Shown here one piece after another: positions 1 through 10,709 of a stretch of 64,000 bases of DNA. A program made the translations under genes and the position numbers. The stretch's first letter is position 1. Each line of letters opens with the position of its first letter. This stretch comes from Lepidodermella squamata (lineage: Eukaryota; Gastrotricha). The notes beneath the pieces were generated by a model. That model had not been told where the DNA came from and made no database searches. It worked only from the letters and a program-made list of their open reading frames with translations. The stretch covers positions 372,001-436,000 of the forward strand of contig JBLDXI010000042.1 of assembly GCA_047495785.1 (NCBI GenBank). The letters are read 5' to 3'.

Positions 1-61
1 TAGTAGAAAATCGAGTGAAGAAACCGTTTTTGAGCTTAAAATATTCAGAATTTCAAACATT

Positions 62-255
62 GTGACGCCGAAATTGCGTCTCAAGAAAAATCTGAACATT
101 AAAACTCGCCGAAATTGCAGCAGAACCGGCTCATTTTTCGCCCACTGTCCTCATTTACAAAACCATCCTCGAATACAAAAATTCAGCCTATAAGACCTGT
201 TCCTGCAGGCTGCTCTATTGTTAGATTTTTTCTTGCGACGCAATTTCGGCGTCAC
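62..255. repeat. 194-bp MITE-like inverted-repeat element
   Basis: The left end GTGACGCCGAAATTGCGTC (62-80) is repeated as its exact reverse complement at 237-255. The match continues inward with AAGAAAAATCT against AGATTTTTTCTT, so each arm is about 35 bp. No protein is encoded. I read it as a small non-autonomous DNA element. No clear target-site duplication is visible. Confidence 0.7.
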
Positions 256-522
256 TATGATTGAACAAATTGCTGTATTTTCAGTACAAACTTTGCACGA
301 ATGAGCTCCTGATGGCAGCTGTTTGCGTTTCGGTAGCGGAAAGCTGCCCGCAGAATATGGTGACCAGCATTTTCTTCATCTTCGTTCTTTATTTATGCCA
401 TGTTTTTGAATTTAGACACAAGCCAATGGCACCACGTACGCCACCTTGGACGAGTGCAATCTGCGTGCGTTCAATTGATGAATTCTCAATTTTCTTATAG
501 GATAACTTTCTTCTCCTTATAG

Positions 523-1714
523 TGACTCCTTTCGGGTTACCACGAAATACGGCTTTCTTCCCTCTCACGCAGGAATACGGCATCCGCGATATCAGTGGCA
601 ATGGCATTGAATCAGCGATAGTTGGTGGCCAATCGCCCTCGTTCGTAACTGGGCCATTTGACTACCCTAACGCAGCTCTGTCTGTCGGGAATTCAGCCGG
701 CTATTTTGAAGTGGCCAGTAGCAAGCTGGTTCTTAACAGTTCTTTCACAATCTCTGTTTACGCCGGCTTCACGGATGCCCCTAATGCTTTCGTTCCTATC
801 ATTGAGTTCTACGACAGCGCCGCGCAATTGCGAATCTATTATAATCCTGCGGCAAACACTGTGGCAAGATACAACGGTAGGAGTCGTTCCCTTATCTATT
901 CAATGATTCCGTACAATATGTTAACAGACAATGCGGATTCGATGTTCTTCCGCCAATGCAAGCCATTAATTGGAGGATGGGTCTTTATCGCCGTTACTTA
1001 CAATAAAACTACGCAACGATTAGTTGTGCATTGCGACGGGTTTAATTTTCAGCAGCTTATTTATTCGGTCGCTACGAGCAACAAATCAAATTTGGGAGCA
1101 ATTTCGCCAACAACTTAGGTCTTTCTGGCCAAATATCGTGCGTGTCGATCTTTGATCAAGCTCTAACGACCCCACAACTATGGATTGCGAGGAAGAAGTG
1201 TCTGCAAATTCACGCTGGCAAAACTTTGCTTCCCGAAGCATTGACCACCCTTCTTCCCTCGAACATAGCTATCTGGCCACTTGTGTCAGATTTCAACGAT
1301 GTCGTAGATCCGAGAGCCGATGCCACGCCCCCAAACACGGATTTGCAAAATGGTAGTGGGCCTTTTGCCGTAGAGAACACAGCGTTCCTCTACACAACTG
1401 CTGATCCTATTGTGGTGACTGCTGACAAAGTCAAGCTGGCCGCCGGGAGTTTTACTATCGCCATTCTTCTCTCACGCCCTGTGGCATTGAACATTCCGAT
1501 TCTCGAATTCGCCCCAGACGGATCAACGCTGGGACTTAAAGTTTCAGCTGACACAATCAGTTCCTTAAGCAGCCGTCCATATGGCCAAAATTCAACATCC
1601 TTTGCCATTTCTACGGAAACTGGCTGGGTGCATCTAGCATTAACGTTCGATGCGGGCGGCGATAAGCTGAGTTTATATTCCAGACGGAAATCAGTAGACT
1701 TGGAGCTCAGTTGA
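523..1714 (+). pseudogene. broken gene for two tandem LamG-like domains
   Basis: An exon appears to open after a TATAG acceptor at 517-522 and encodes a LamG-like (concanavalin A-fold) domain. Around 1085-1090 the frame changes by one base: the first frame stops at 1118, while the second frame continues the same domain (LGLSGQISCVSIFDQALT) and then a second LamG-like domain to a stop at 1714. The order 'CVS-I-F-x-x-ALT ... C ... IWPL' between the domains matches the LamG pair of the channel fusion at 36.3-39.2 kb. No channel or membrane domain follows, and no clear first exon with a signal peptide was found. It is most likely a decayed or truncated relative of that type. A single-base assembly error could explain the frameshift but not the missing ends. 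Confidence 0.6.
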
Positions 1715-2340
1715 TCGTTTATGTGTATATATTCCTCACATAAACCTCACATAAAACGTCCTCGCCTGCGGCTCGGCCATTATATGTTCGATTTTTCAAC
1801 ATATTTCCTCCTCTATGTCCAATATTTGCATATACCCCGAGGCATAGTAGCATCTACCGATTGCCAGGGCTCCATTGAAATACCTACCCCCACGTTGCGA
1901 AGGTTAAAAAATCATGGAAAATGGGAAAATAAAACATCCAACTTAATTTTTCATCAAAAACTGAGCTTTTCGCCATTTTTAAATCAAACGCTCATTCGGT
2001 CGATTTTCGTTTTGATTTTCACTTGCTTCTTTGCCGCCGGATATTCGCGTCAGACTGGCACGCTGCTACGTTGAAGAATCGCACAATGGCTCGAGCTATT
2101 TGAACTGTCGGCTCATCAAATCAACCAGGCGAGTGAATTCGGCTCATTGCAACTAGTTCGCCGATCTGGTTATTGTCGATCTCAAGCTCAATCAAGGTTT
2201 CGTTCCCGTACGAGGAAGCGTGTCGTCGAACCAGCTCGAGCCAGGAATGAAGGCTGATGGAATGGTACGAAATGCAAGACGAATACGGCGCCGCTTTGAC
2301 AATTCTTTCCAGGATCCAAGCAGAATACTGCGCGATTTTC
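1715..2340. other. no gene seen
   Basis: This stretch follows the broken LamG gene. I see no coding exon, RNA gene or clear repeat in it. Confidence 0.5.
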
Positions 2341-2341
2341 T

Positions 2342-2560
2342 CAACATTGAGGGCGACTGCTGCTCGGAGTTCGCAATTGTCCCGGTGGAGTTCTGGGTTT
2401 TATCGACATCGGAGCTGACTGCTGCTCGATTTTCACTGAATTGTGGCCGAATGCTGCTCGATTTTCTCGAAAATGGGGCCGAATGCTGCTCGATTTTCTC
2501 GAAATTGGGGCCGAATGCTGCTCGATTTTCTCGGTATCAGGGGTGAACGCTGTCAGATTT
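2342..2560. repeat. 32-bp minisatellite
   Basis: A unit of about 32 bp containing GAATGCTGCTCGATTTTCTC is repeated with clear copies starting near 2446, 2478 and 2510. More degenerate copies lie upstream to about 2342. The unit is not a multiple of three and the open frames across it have no start or domain context, so I treat it as non-coding. Confidence 0.75.
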
Positions 2561-2916
2561 TTGAGCCGCCCCAGCTTTTCCAAGAGATTGTTTGATTTTG
2601 AATAATAAAGCTATTTTGGGTTCCTCAGGTTTCTTGGGTTTCATGAGTTTCACGGGTCTGAACAATAGACAACTGTCCAATATGTGCTCCTCCTTAAAAA
2701 ATCAAGTGTCCAATATGTGAAAATCAGCTGTCCATTATGTAAAATTATGTAAACATATAATTACATATAGCCCAACATATACTTGGCCTAGGGGTATATG
2801 TGGATCCAAAAGTGCTGTTTTTATAGGACTTATTGTCGATCTAATCTAATAAAATAAAGGATCTATGGGCATCGATCGTGAGTAGGTCCTAATTTTACTG
2901 TGCGATTTATTACGTA

Positions 2917-3518
2917 CCGTAAAAACCGAAATTGGGTGCCGTCTTTTTATAGTTTCAAACCAAGAAAAAAGTGAGGGTTTATTACAGGCGAGGTACAATT
3001 GTAGGCTGTGGTATTATTTACTTGAATCTATCATCATTAGATTCAAATGAATTTGGAAAAGAGGTTAAAAATGAAAAAACAGTCAAATTTCCTCTTCGTG
3101 TAGAGATCGTTTTCATTTTTTCATTCTCCTCGGCATCTTCCTCGATCATCAACCACACCGGGAGAATGCTTTCCACAGAAGAGGAGGGTATGATGTAAAA
3201 GTTTGAGATGAGAAAAATGAAACTCAACTTGTTTTAGGTTGTTCTTGACGGGAAATGATAACAACTCATCTCAACTAACAGGCATTTATATTCAGATCCG
3301 ATTTGAGCTTCGCATCAATTTAATTGAATGTTTGCTAAAACGAACTCGGAAATGCAATTAGTAAATTTCAATCATGTTACAAGTGCAAAATATTTATTAA
3401 GAAACCAAGACACTAATTTAGGCCTGAGATATTATTGGTTCAATCGTCGCTCAGACTGGGGGCTTAAACCAGGCGAGGCACTATTATAGACCTAGGACCC
3501 AATTTCGGTTTTTACGGT
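2917..3518. mobile_element. 602-bp Tc1/mariner-type MITE
   Basis: The termini are perfect inverted repeats of 21 bp, beginning CCGTAAAAACCGAAATTGGG at 2917 and mirrored at 3498-3518. Each end is flanked by TA (2915-2916 and 3519-3520), the target duplication expected for Tc1/mariner elements. No transposase frame lies inside, so the copy is non-autonomous. The interior also carries GGCGAGG near both ends. Confidence 0.8.
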
Positions 3519-3737
3519 AAGTGGGAACCCCTACAAATGTCAAATTTAGATCTAGCCAGGGTCTAGTTTTCAACGACGGGGACTTGGTTCGATTACCTCT
3601 GGCATAAACCATTAAAAGACTATGATTCCAAAATCAGCAAACCCAAAAGCACTCAGAAGAAGATCAAAACAATATATCAATAGCTTATCACACGACCTGT
3701 CAGAAGACCGAATTTTAGTTTGCTGTTCGCCTATGCC

Positions 3738-4789
3738 TCAAAGGCTCACTGGGTAATTGTCAGCTTTCGCCTCGCGCAGGTAGGTGAAAAAGCCGAAATG
3801 CTGCTCGTACTCTTTGCTCATCGATGTATCATCAGGGCGGCGGTCGTAGAATGAGTACCAAAAGAGAGGACCCTCGCCAACGCTAGGCTCCCAGCTAGCG
3901 AAGGCTGAGTAGTAGTTTAGGGCACCTTCAAGGCTGGGTTGGACCCCCGAAGAAGGAAGGTCTGATCCGCCACTCGGGAAACCAGTTTCAGTCAAGCGAG
4001 CCTAAAATAAAAAAAATTGCAAAAAATTACAAATAATTCAATTATTTCGAAAATAAGGAAGATAAGTATGAAGTTTGGGAAAATTGCCGCATCTAGATCA
4101 ATTATCTCGCCTCTCGCCCTGTTTACCTTCGATCCATATTTTGCTACCATTTTATTCCAATTGTTCTGCAGCTGAATGACAGGGTTGGATGCGTTGTAGC
4201 TCGAGCTGAAAAACGGGTAGAAATTAACCCCCAAAATGTCACAGCCAGCCGCCAGTTTCGCCGTTTCACTCTCGATAGCCGTCGACATGTACTCGGTAAT
4301 ACGCTGGACCGTTCCAACCTTAACATCCTGACCCGTAGCCGCCTTAACCGCGGTCTTGATACCATCGACCTTGACCAGAATTTGATCAGCCGTGTATTTG
4401 CCATTTGGGGTTAGATTTTCGTTTCCGACCAGAATAGCTTCAATAGTATCCGGGTAGTTTTTCACCGCGTCAACAGCCGCGCTCAACTGGCCAGCGTACC
4501 ACGATTCATCGGTCATGTAGACACCCAGGTACAACTTCACGCCGTATTTAGCCGCAGATTGGGCGACAGTGTAGCCGCTGAAGTTGGAGTAGAAGGTTCG
4601 GACGTGGGTGAAGTATTTGGAGATTTGCGCGAAATCAGCGTCGATAGCTAGATCGAGGCCTTTGGATGCTGATTTGCCTTTACTCGAGTATTCGGTGTTG
4701 TGCATAGCCGAATAACAAGTGCCTCGGGAGATTAGCGACTCAGCAGTGTCAATGACACTGAAAGCCAGCAAGATCACGGGAATCTTCAT
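3738..4789 (-). CDS. secreted GH17-type beta-1,3-glucanase-like protein
   Basis: Two exons, 4789-4127 and 4001-3738, join in phase 0 across a GT-AG intron of 125 nt to give 308 aa. Residues 1-18 look like a signal peptide. The fold signature of glycoside hydrolase family 17 is present: the acid/base glutamate in VGNE (E124), the nucleophile glutamate in TETGFPS (E226, just after the splice), and a late FWYSFYDRRPDD/EYEQHFGFF block. The length is normal for a bare GH17 catalytic domain. Members cleave beta-1,3-glucans of algae, fungi or plants, so a digestive or antifungal role is likely. GH17 is mostly known from plants, fungi, oomycetes and bacteria, so lateral acquisition is plausible, but the animal-type intron shows it is resident in this genome. 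Confidence 0.85.
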
Positions 4790-4801
4790 GTAAGAATCGC
4801 C

Positions 4802-5653
4802 TAGAAAAAAGACAGGAAATTAAAATGCAACTAAAAACCGCCTTCTGTTGATTTTTCCTAGCAATTTTGTGAATTTCGCAAGAGCAGATAAGCAGATATA
4901 CGTGTAGCGTCATTTTAAGGTTTAGCGTTCACTCAGAAGTAGCTTGATGTGAAGATTATTGATGACAGCTGATTCCACTAAGCTATGTATTCCACACCGC
5001 CCCTACTGTTGCAAAAAGGAACTGGGCAAATATCGCATGCGGTCGCCTACGCATAGGTTGCGATTATTGCTGAGCCAAAGCATCAGAAGTCATTATTTGA
5101 TCATTTGATTTTCCCGATATCAAATGAGTACATTAATATTAATCCTAAACTTGTTGTTGTTCGACTTATTTCCTTATTGTAAAGGCCTGCCACCTACGGA
5201 CCTTTGTGGACATTTTTGGGAAAAAACCTTGCCCAGTATAGAATATTTCCAAACAGCGGCATTGCAGTCCATGTCTTGTTTGATGTGATTAACATTATTC
5301 AATGCCAAGAAATGTTTCACTTCCTGTCTTCTGTGCTAGACGTCCGAAATGGTTCGAAACCTTATTTGCGTAGTAGAGGAATATAGACGTTCATATCGTG
5401 TTTCTTCGCATCATGTTAATCAAACAGACTACAGAATGTAATAACTCGGATATTTTACAAGGCGATTTAAGTTAATTGAAATATGCCACTCGAACTCCAC
5501 CGCTTAATGTAGATCCATGTAGAGCCATACGTGCTATCGACTTGCGAAGCTTTTTGCCTAATAAGTACGATCAAAATAAAAAGCCTCGATTCTGTCCCGG
5601 ACCAGTCGAGTCTAAAAATTTGAACTCCATACTCACTTGCCAAATACTTTAAG
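4802..5653. other. intergenic, no gene seen
   Basis: This is the divergent upstream region between the GH17 gene and the first class C receptor. It holds AT-rich sequence with no supported exon. A weak AATAAAAAG box at about 5575 is the only TATA-like candidate before the receptor start. Confidence 0.4.
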
Positions 5654-7990
5654 ATGAATATCGTCTTTTTGCTGATTACGGCTGTTTTCGTGGCAGCTTT
5701 TGCCTCGGAAAACGCAACGGAGCCTGTTACCTTGAAACTGTTGATGATGTATGCGTTAACTGGGGCTTTCATCAAATTCGAGGACGCCCCAGCTACAGCT
5801 CAACTCGTCGCGAAGCTGATCAACAATCGGACCGATATTTTGCCTGGTTACAAGCTCGAAATCGAAATCGGAGACGAATCGATCAACTCGGGTCGATCCG
5901 TCCTGGCTGCTGTTAATTTCTCGAGATCTATGGAAAACAACAATCAGGTCATTCCTTCGCCTATAGTAATTGGAGCTAGCGTTACAACGGCTTGCAAAGC
6001 TCTCGGAGCAACCCTATCTTACTTCGACTACGTCGCTCTTTCAACAGGTTGCGTGGCTGACATAACGAGCAACAAAAACCGATTTCCGAACCTATTTCTA
6101 TCAACCGGCGTTTCGTCCACTAAGAACTACGGCATTATCAGATTTTTTCAAGAAATCGGGAAGTGGAACAGATTCGCTCTGCTTGTTTACGCTCAGGCAT
6201 CAAGTGAGGTCTTTGAAGAAACTATCCACTTTAAAACGTCAGCGATAAATCGGGGTATGCAGGTTTCCTGGTTCAATGCCGTTCTAAACTTTGAACTAGA
6301 AACAGCTTTGTCCTTGAAAAAAAGTGGCTCAAGGGTAATATATATCGCAGCTAATAGCAAAAGCTTCATGGTAATGTTCTTCTGCTACACATACATGGTT
6401 GGCATGACAGGGAAAAGGTTCGTATTTTTCACCGGGGATAACAACTTCCCAGACCCAGCATTCATACCTGAATCCACTCTACCCGAGGGTTGTAGTAGAG
6501 CTGCCCTCTACGAACAGATCAAATCAACATTCTGGACAGGAATTCTCGATGGCTCTCAAGTCCCACAAGCTAAATCATACCTTGGTTTCAATCAGTCACA
6601 ATTCGACGAGATGTTGTTCGATTTCAAGAAATCTCGCACGAAAGGCCAAGATTTCGACTTCAGGTTCTTGGTTCACGACGTGACTTCAATCGCAGCTCTT
6701 GCTCTCAATTCAGCGGATCAAATATTATCGAGTAAAAACATGTCGCTGAGAGATTTCAAAGCGAAACCGAAATCCGTCTCTGAAGCGATAAAACAAGCAT
6801 TTCGAACAATCGACGTTTCGGGGCTAAGAAATTCGAGGATTAGGTACGATGAGAACGGATCGTTCTACGGCATGTTGATTAACATTGATTATTGGACACC
6901 GAAAAGTGGTTTCCAAAAGGTGATCGCAATGGACCATGACGGCAATGTGTCAGATTCGAACAGTTACTCCGTGAAGCAAATCGTCAAAAATTTCCCTTGG
7001 CTAACTACCGATGGCAAACCTCCGAAAGATCAAGTGAACTACATGCAAATTCTTCACGCAATTGTATTTGAATCTGAAAGGGCCATTTGGGTGATTAGCA
7101 TCATAGTAAGCTTGTTACAAATCGCAGGCCTTGCTTTCACCCGTCAACTCAGGTCGATCAATCAAACCTTTGAGCTGACCCATCCCAACGTGAAATGTTT
7201 CGGCATTTTCGGTTGCCTTTTCTTGAACTTGGGATCATTCCTATGCGCAACTGGGATAAGCAAAGCTTTGCCAGGTGCGATTCTGGCATGTCTCATTTTT
7301 GGACTAGCCGTCATCACCTGGGCCACTGGAGTTAGAATCGTCATTGTTGAACTAGCTATTCATTCGAAACTCCGCAAAGTCAGCTCAAGGATATCTTCCC
7401 ATTTGTTCCGAACTGGGAAGAGAAAGCTGAAAAGATTGAACGAACGCCAACTCACAGTTTTGAACGAAGTTACTGGCAAGATTGAAAACGAAATCATCGT
7501 GGCGGGTCGGGTCAGTTTCAAAGCTATGGCAATTTACTTGGCCACGCATATTGCCTTTCTATCTACGTGGCTGGTTGTAGTCCCATTCGAATGCAGGCTG
7601 AAGCATTTTTCGATCGATGAATACAACGAGGAAACTGATACGAAGCTGGAACATTCAGTTATTGAATGCATGTCAGGCAGCCACGTCGTTTGGGCTCTTT
7701 CGTTTCTCATCTTCCATGAGATTCTACTCATCGCTTTAGGATTTCTTGCCATCCTACTTCGGTCGTCGAAAAGGAATCGACTGTGCCCGGAGTTCAATCA
7801 TAATTCTTTGTTGATAATGTTGGGTATAGCGATTTATATCATCGGAATATTTGCTCTGCTAATCGTCGATAATCCGCTGATGCGGCTTGAGGTTGTAGCC
7901 GGGCTCAGTTTGGTGTATTCAGGCCTTTCCAGTGCAACTTGGATCGAGCCAACTATCGCCATGTACCAGTCAAGTGGAGCCCGCGTGTAG
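5654..7990 (+). CDS. class C (GABA-B-like) receptor, copy 1
   Basis: A single-exon gene of 778 aa. Residues 1-18 are a signal peptide. Residues ~25-450 are a periplasmic-binding-type Venus-flytrap domain (ANF-receptor family). The linker WLTTDGKPPKD resembles the junction of GABA-B-type receptors, and there is no cysteine-rich domain such as mGluRs have. Seven hydrophobic segments follow from about residue 477 (AIWVISIIVSLLQ) to near the end. It should be a plasma-membrane receptor for a small ligand coupled to G proteins. AATAAA at ~8030 is a plausible poly(A) signal. A close paralogue lies at 15.0 kb in the same orientation and a more distant one at 53.4 kb. The ligand is unknown. Confidence 0.82.
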   Translation: MNIVFLLITAVFVAAFASENATEPVTLKLLMMYALTGAFIKFEDAPATAQLVAKLINNRTDILPGYKLEIEIGDESINSGRSVLAAVNFSRSMENNNQVIPSPIVIGASVTTACKALGATLSYFDYVALSTGCVADITSNKNRFPNLFLSTGVSSTKNYGIIRFFQEIGKWNRFALLVYAQASSEVFEETIHFKTSAINRGMQVSWFNAVLNFELETALSLKKSGSRVIYIAANSKSFMVMFFCYTYMVGMTGKRFVFFTGDNNFPDPAFIPESTLPEGCSRAALYEQIKSTFWTGILDGSQVPQAKSYLGFNQSQFDEMLFDFKKSRTKGQDFDFRFLVHDVTSIAALALNSADQILSSKNMSLRDFKAKPKSVSEAIKQAFRTIDVSGLRNSRIRYDENGSFYGMLINIDYWTPKSGFQKVIAMDHDGNVSDSNSYSVKQIVKNFPWLTTDGKPPKDQVNYMQILHAIVFESERAIWVISIIVSLLQIAGLAFTRQLRSINQTFELTHPNVKCFGIFGCLFLNLGSFLCATGISKALPGAILACLIFGLAVITWATGVRIVIVELAIHSKLRKVSSRISSHLFRTGKRKLKRLNERQLTVLNEVTGKIENEIIVAGRVSFKAMAIYLATHIAFLSTWLVVVPFECRLKHFSIDEYNEETDTKLEHSVIECMSGSHVVWALSFLIFHEILLIALGFLAILLRSSKRNRLCPEFNHNSLLIMLGIAIYIIGIFALLIVDNPLMRLEVVAGLSLVYSGLSSATWIEPTIAMYQSSGARV

Positions 7991-8740
7991 CCGAGGAAAA
8001 GGCTCGCTGAGTTACTAACTTTTAAAACTGAAATAAATGATATGCTGTTAACATAAGTGACAGAAGTACGTGTACAACGCAAGCAAAAGAAAATACACGG
8101 GTTTTATATTGAGAGACGAAGTCACATCTCATCGTCAGAAAATATTTAGAAAAATTCAAAAAATCACGAATAGTAATTTAGTATGTCACTTGTTAATGGA
8201 ATTTCAAAGAGTCCAGAGAAACCGTCCGAACAGGTAAAATACCGAAAATTGCAGTTACCGGGGTTCTACGGGGTTTTACGGGTTTTCTCTCCGGACAATG
8301 TTTTTATTTCTCAGGTTAAATTGCGGATGAACGATGAAATATTTTCCCCGTGTGTTAAATTAAAAAAAAACTTTGGTCAACTTACTAAACGTTGCCAAAT
8401 GAACAACAATTGGAACCTCATTGCAGTAAAGAAAAGCTCGACCTCTGAGCTATGCGATAGTGCCCCCTGTACTTCGAGATTTACGTCGATAGTGGTTTGA
8501 ACTAAGGGCTTTTTTCATTGTCTAATAATTGTCTATGCATTCACAGCTTCATTCTAAATTCTGAAGTTCTTCATTCGTTCTGAAGTCCAAGTACAGCCAA
8601 AGACGGATGAAAGAGGAGCATTGCTGTGGTTGCCAGAGCTACCATCCGTTTAGATCGATTGCAGCCAATTAATCAAATTGATGAGCCTTCTTCTTTCCCA
8701 GCCATATTACCATTCATCATGTTATTGTATTTTCAGAAAA

Positions 8741-9973
8741 ATGGACTTGTTTAGACATTTCTCTGTTCTAAGTTTGTTCATTTTTACTTTGCTCAAAGGC
8801 AGAATCATTTGTAACGGAACGCCGTTAAGCCGGGAAGCTGATTCCTTTCTAAGAGCTAAATTCTTCGACGAATGTCACGCTAACGACGGCTTTTACGACC
8901 ACAAAGTCAATTTGGAACTCCTATTCTACGTCTTCAATCTCGTTGAATTCAACGAACAATCCGAGCTGATGTCGATATTCGCTACCCTCAACATTTGCTG
9001 GTCGGACGAATGTGTTCGATGGGACAACAGCATTGAACAACTCGAGTCAAACCAGTCAAAATCGATCGCAGCCGAAATCCGAGACATCACCCACGTCGCG
9101 TTGCCGAGTGATTTGTTCTGGAAGCCGGTGATGATTCACCGCAATAGCCCAACTGACGTACAGGCGATTGCGGAAAATGGTAAAAATCTTCTGACCAACA
9201 TTTTCCGAAATGGCTGGGTTGAATGGTCGCCGACTGGTACGTGGACAACTTCATGCCCTCTTCATCTTAAATTGTTCCCCTTTGACACTCAAACTTGCAT
9301 GTTCGCTTTCGAGTTGTGGGATACGCAATTTTACACCAATATAACAGTTGCTGATATCATGTTAGACATCGAAAATCCCGAGGGTTTCACTAGCTCGATG
9401 GCTGTTTGGAAGCTGGTCAGTTACCGCAGCGAGGTGACCGAAACTTGCTATCCAATGGGAAATCCGCCGACGATTCATTGTTCAGGAGAAGCCCATTACT
9501 ACTTCACGATCAAGCGAAAAGTTGAACCCTATTTATATGCGATTTTCATCCCGGCTGTATCGCTGGTCCTTCTGCAAATCAGCCCATTTGCTATGGCGCC
9601 GCACAACCCGGAGAGGGCTGAGTATTCCGTATCGATCCTATTAGCTTTCGCAGTCATTCATGGGATGGTGCAACAAGAAATCCCACATACAGCCGAGACG
9701 GTTTATTTCGTGGTCTATCTCAATGTCAACATCTTAGTTGGAACTTTCTGTTCGGTGTATTCAGTCATCAGCGTCGGATTATCGGAAATTTTGGCTGGGA
9801 AGAAGGGTGGGCCAATGAAGATAACACTTATTCCGTTTAATTACTCATGCCAGCGAAAGCCTATTCGGATCAATGTCGTTAGGTTTATTGACATGATTGT
9901 TTTCGCTGTAATATTGATCACCCTCATAATAACGCATATTGTATTCTTCAAATTGATGACGACTAATTGGTAG
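8741..9973 (+). CDS. Cys-loop ligand-gated ion channel subunit
   Basis: 410 aa in one exon, using the ATG at 8741 because a signal-peptide-like segment (residues 1-22) follows it. The extracellular ligand-binding domain carries the canonical Cys-loop C172-x13-C186 with the FPFDTQTC signature. Four membrane segments follow, at about 262-284, 291-312, 320-345 and 382-404. The segment before TM2 reads NPERAEYS, with acidic and basic residues near the intracellular mouth as in cation-selective subunits, but selectivity cannot be read with confidence. The loop-C region has two cysteines (C236, C247) that are not adjacent, unlike nicotinic alpha subunits. A polypyrimidine-AG ends at 8736, five bases before the ATG, so a 5'-UTR intron or trans-splice site is possible. 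Confidence 0.88.
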   Translation: MDLFRHFSVLSLFIFTLLKGRIICNGTPLSREADSFLRAKFFDECHANDGFYDHKVNLELLFYVFNLVEFNEQSELMSIFATLNICWSDECVRWDNSIEQLESNQSKSIAAEIRDITHVALPSDLFWKPVMIHRNSPTDVQAIAENGKNLLTNIFRNGWVEWSPTGTWTTSCPLHLKLFPFDTQTCMFAFELWDTQFYTNITVADIMLDIENPEGFTSSMAVWKLVSYRSEVTETCYPMGNPPTIHCSGEAHYYFTIKRKVEPYLYAIFIPAVSLVLLQISPFAMAPHNPERAEYSVSILLAFAVIHGMVQQEIPHTAETVYFVVYLNVNILVGTFCSVYSVISVGLSEILAGKKGGPMKITLIPFNYSCQRKPIRINVVRFIDMIVFAVILITLIITHIVFFKLMTTNW

Positions 9974-10709
9974 GCGGAGTTATTAATATTTAATTAATGA
10001 AATTAGAAGGGATCCTCATGCTCGTGCCTACTGATTTTGTTTGCAAAAAGTAAAAAATACTGAACCAATTAAGGCGGAGCGAGGGTGAAATTCGGCTGGT
10101 CTCTTGTGCAAAGCTGGAATCAGGCTAAGATTTGTTGCCTGTGATTTTGCTGAAAATCACCAAAAATACGAACTTCCCTCGAATTATTCGAATCGATTCT
10201 GAATCAGTTTTGGACTAAGTTTAGGCTCAGGTCGGCTCAATAAGTCATTTTCATCCAGTTTCTGACATTCCGACTACGTACGAACCTTCAGACACGAAAA
10301 TACAACCGCTACACATTTCAAACAAGCTGTTTTTTTATTTCAAAGATCTTGCAAAGATCCGGTAGGTGGAGTAGGAGAAAGGCTGAAAAAACGGTTGGGT
10401 CCTTGAAAACACGTAGAAAACACATTTCAGCTCCCGGATCCTACTTCCCACACCGCAAACAAATTGAAATGAGATTATTTCCCTCACGAGAGGTGCAAAC
10501 TGTAGAACTGTATTAAAACTGCGAAAAAAGAAATCAGTTTCGGCTTATCAGTTTGCAATCGATTGGCTACTAACAGGATACCTGCCCGTCAAAATGTGTA
10601 GAATCTAACAAGCATAATTTTGTAGTTCTCGCCTATCAGCTCGATCAATCATATCGGGTATGCTGCGCATCATGGGGCAACAGTCAATATAATTTTGTTA
10701 CACCACGCG
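9974..10709. other. intergenic with a hairpin-element fragment
   Basis: No gene seen. A partial copy of the dispersed GGATCCTACTTC-ended element lies at about 10360-10455 (AGCTCCCGGATCCTACTTCC near its right edge). Confidence 0.45.

Noticed and set aside
8183-8500. Open frame of 105 codons between receptor copy 1 and the channel gene
   Set aside because: No signal peptide, domain or compositional sign of coding. It contains possible splice sites and poly-A runs that look non-coding.
8678-8740. Upstream ATG of the channel frame at 8678
   Set aside because: It would add 21 residues before a clean signal peptide, and a splice-acceptor-like TTTTCAG lies between the two ATGs. The start at 8741 fits better.
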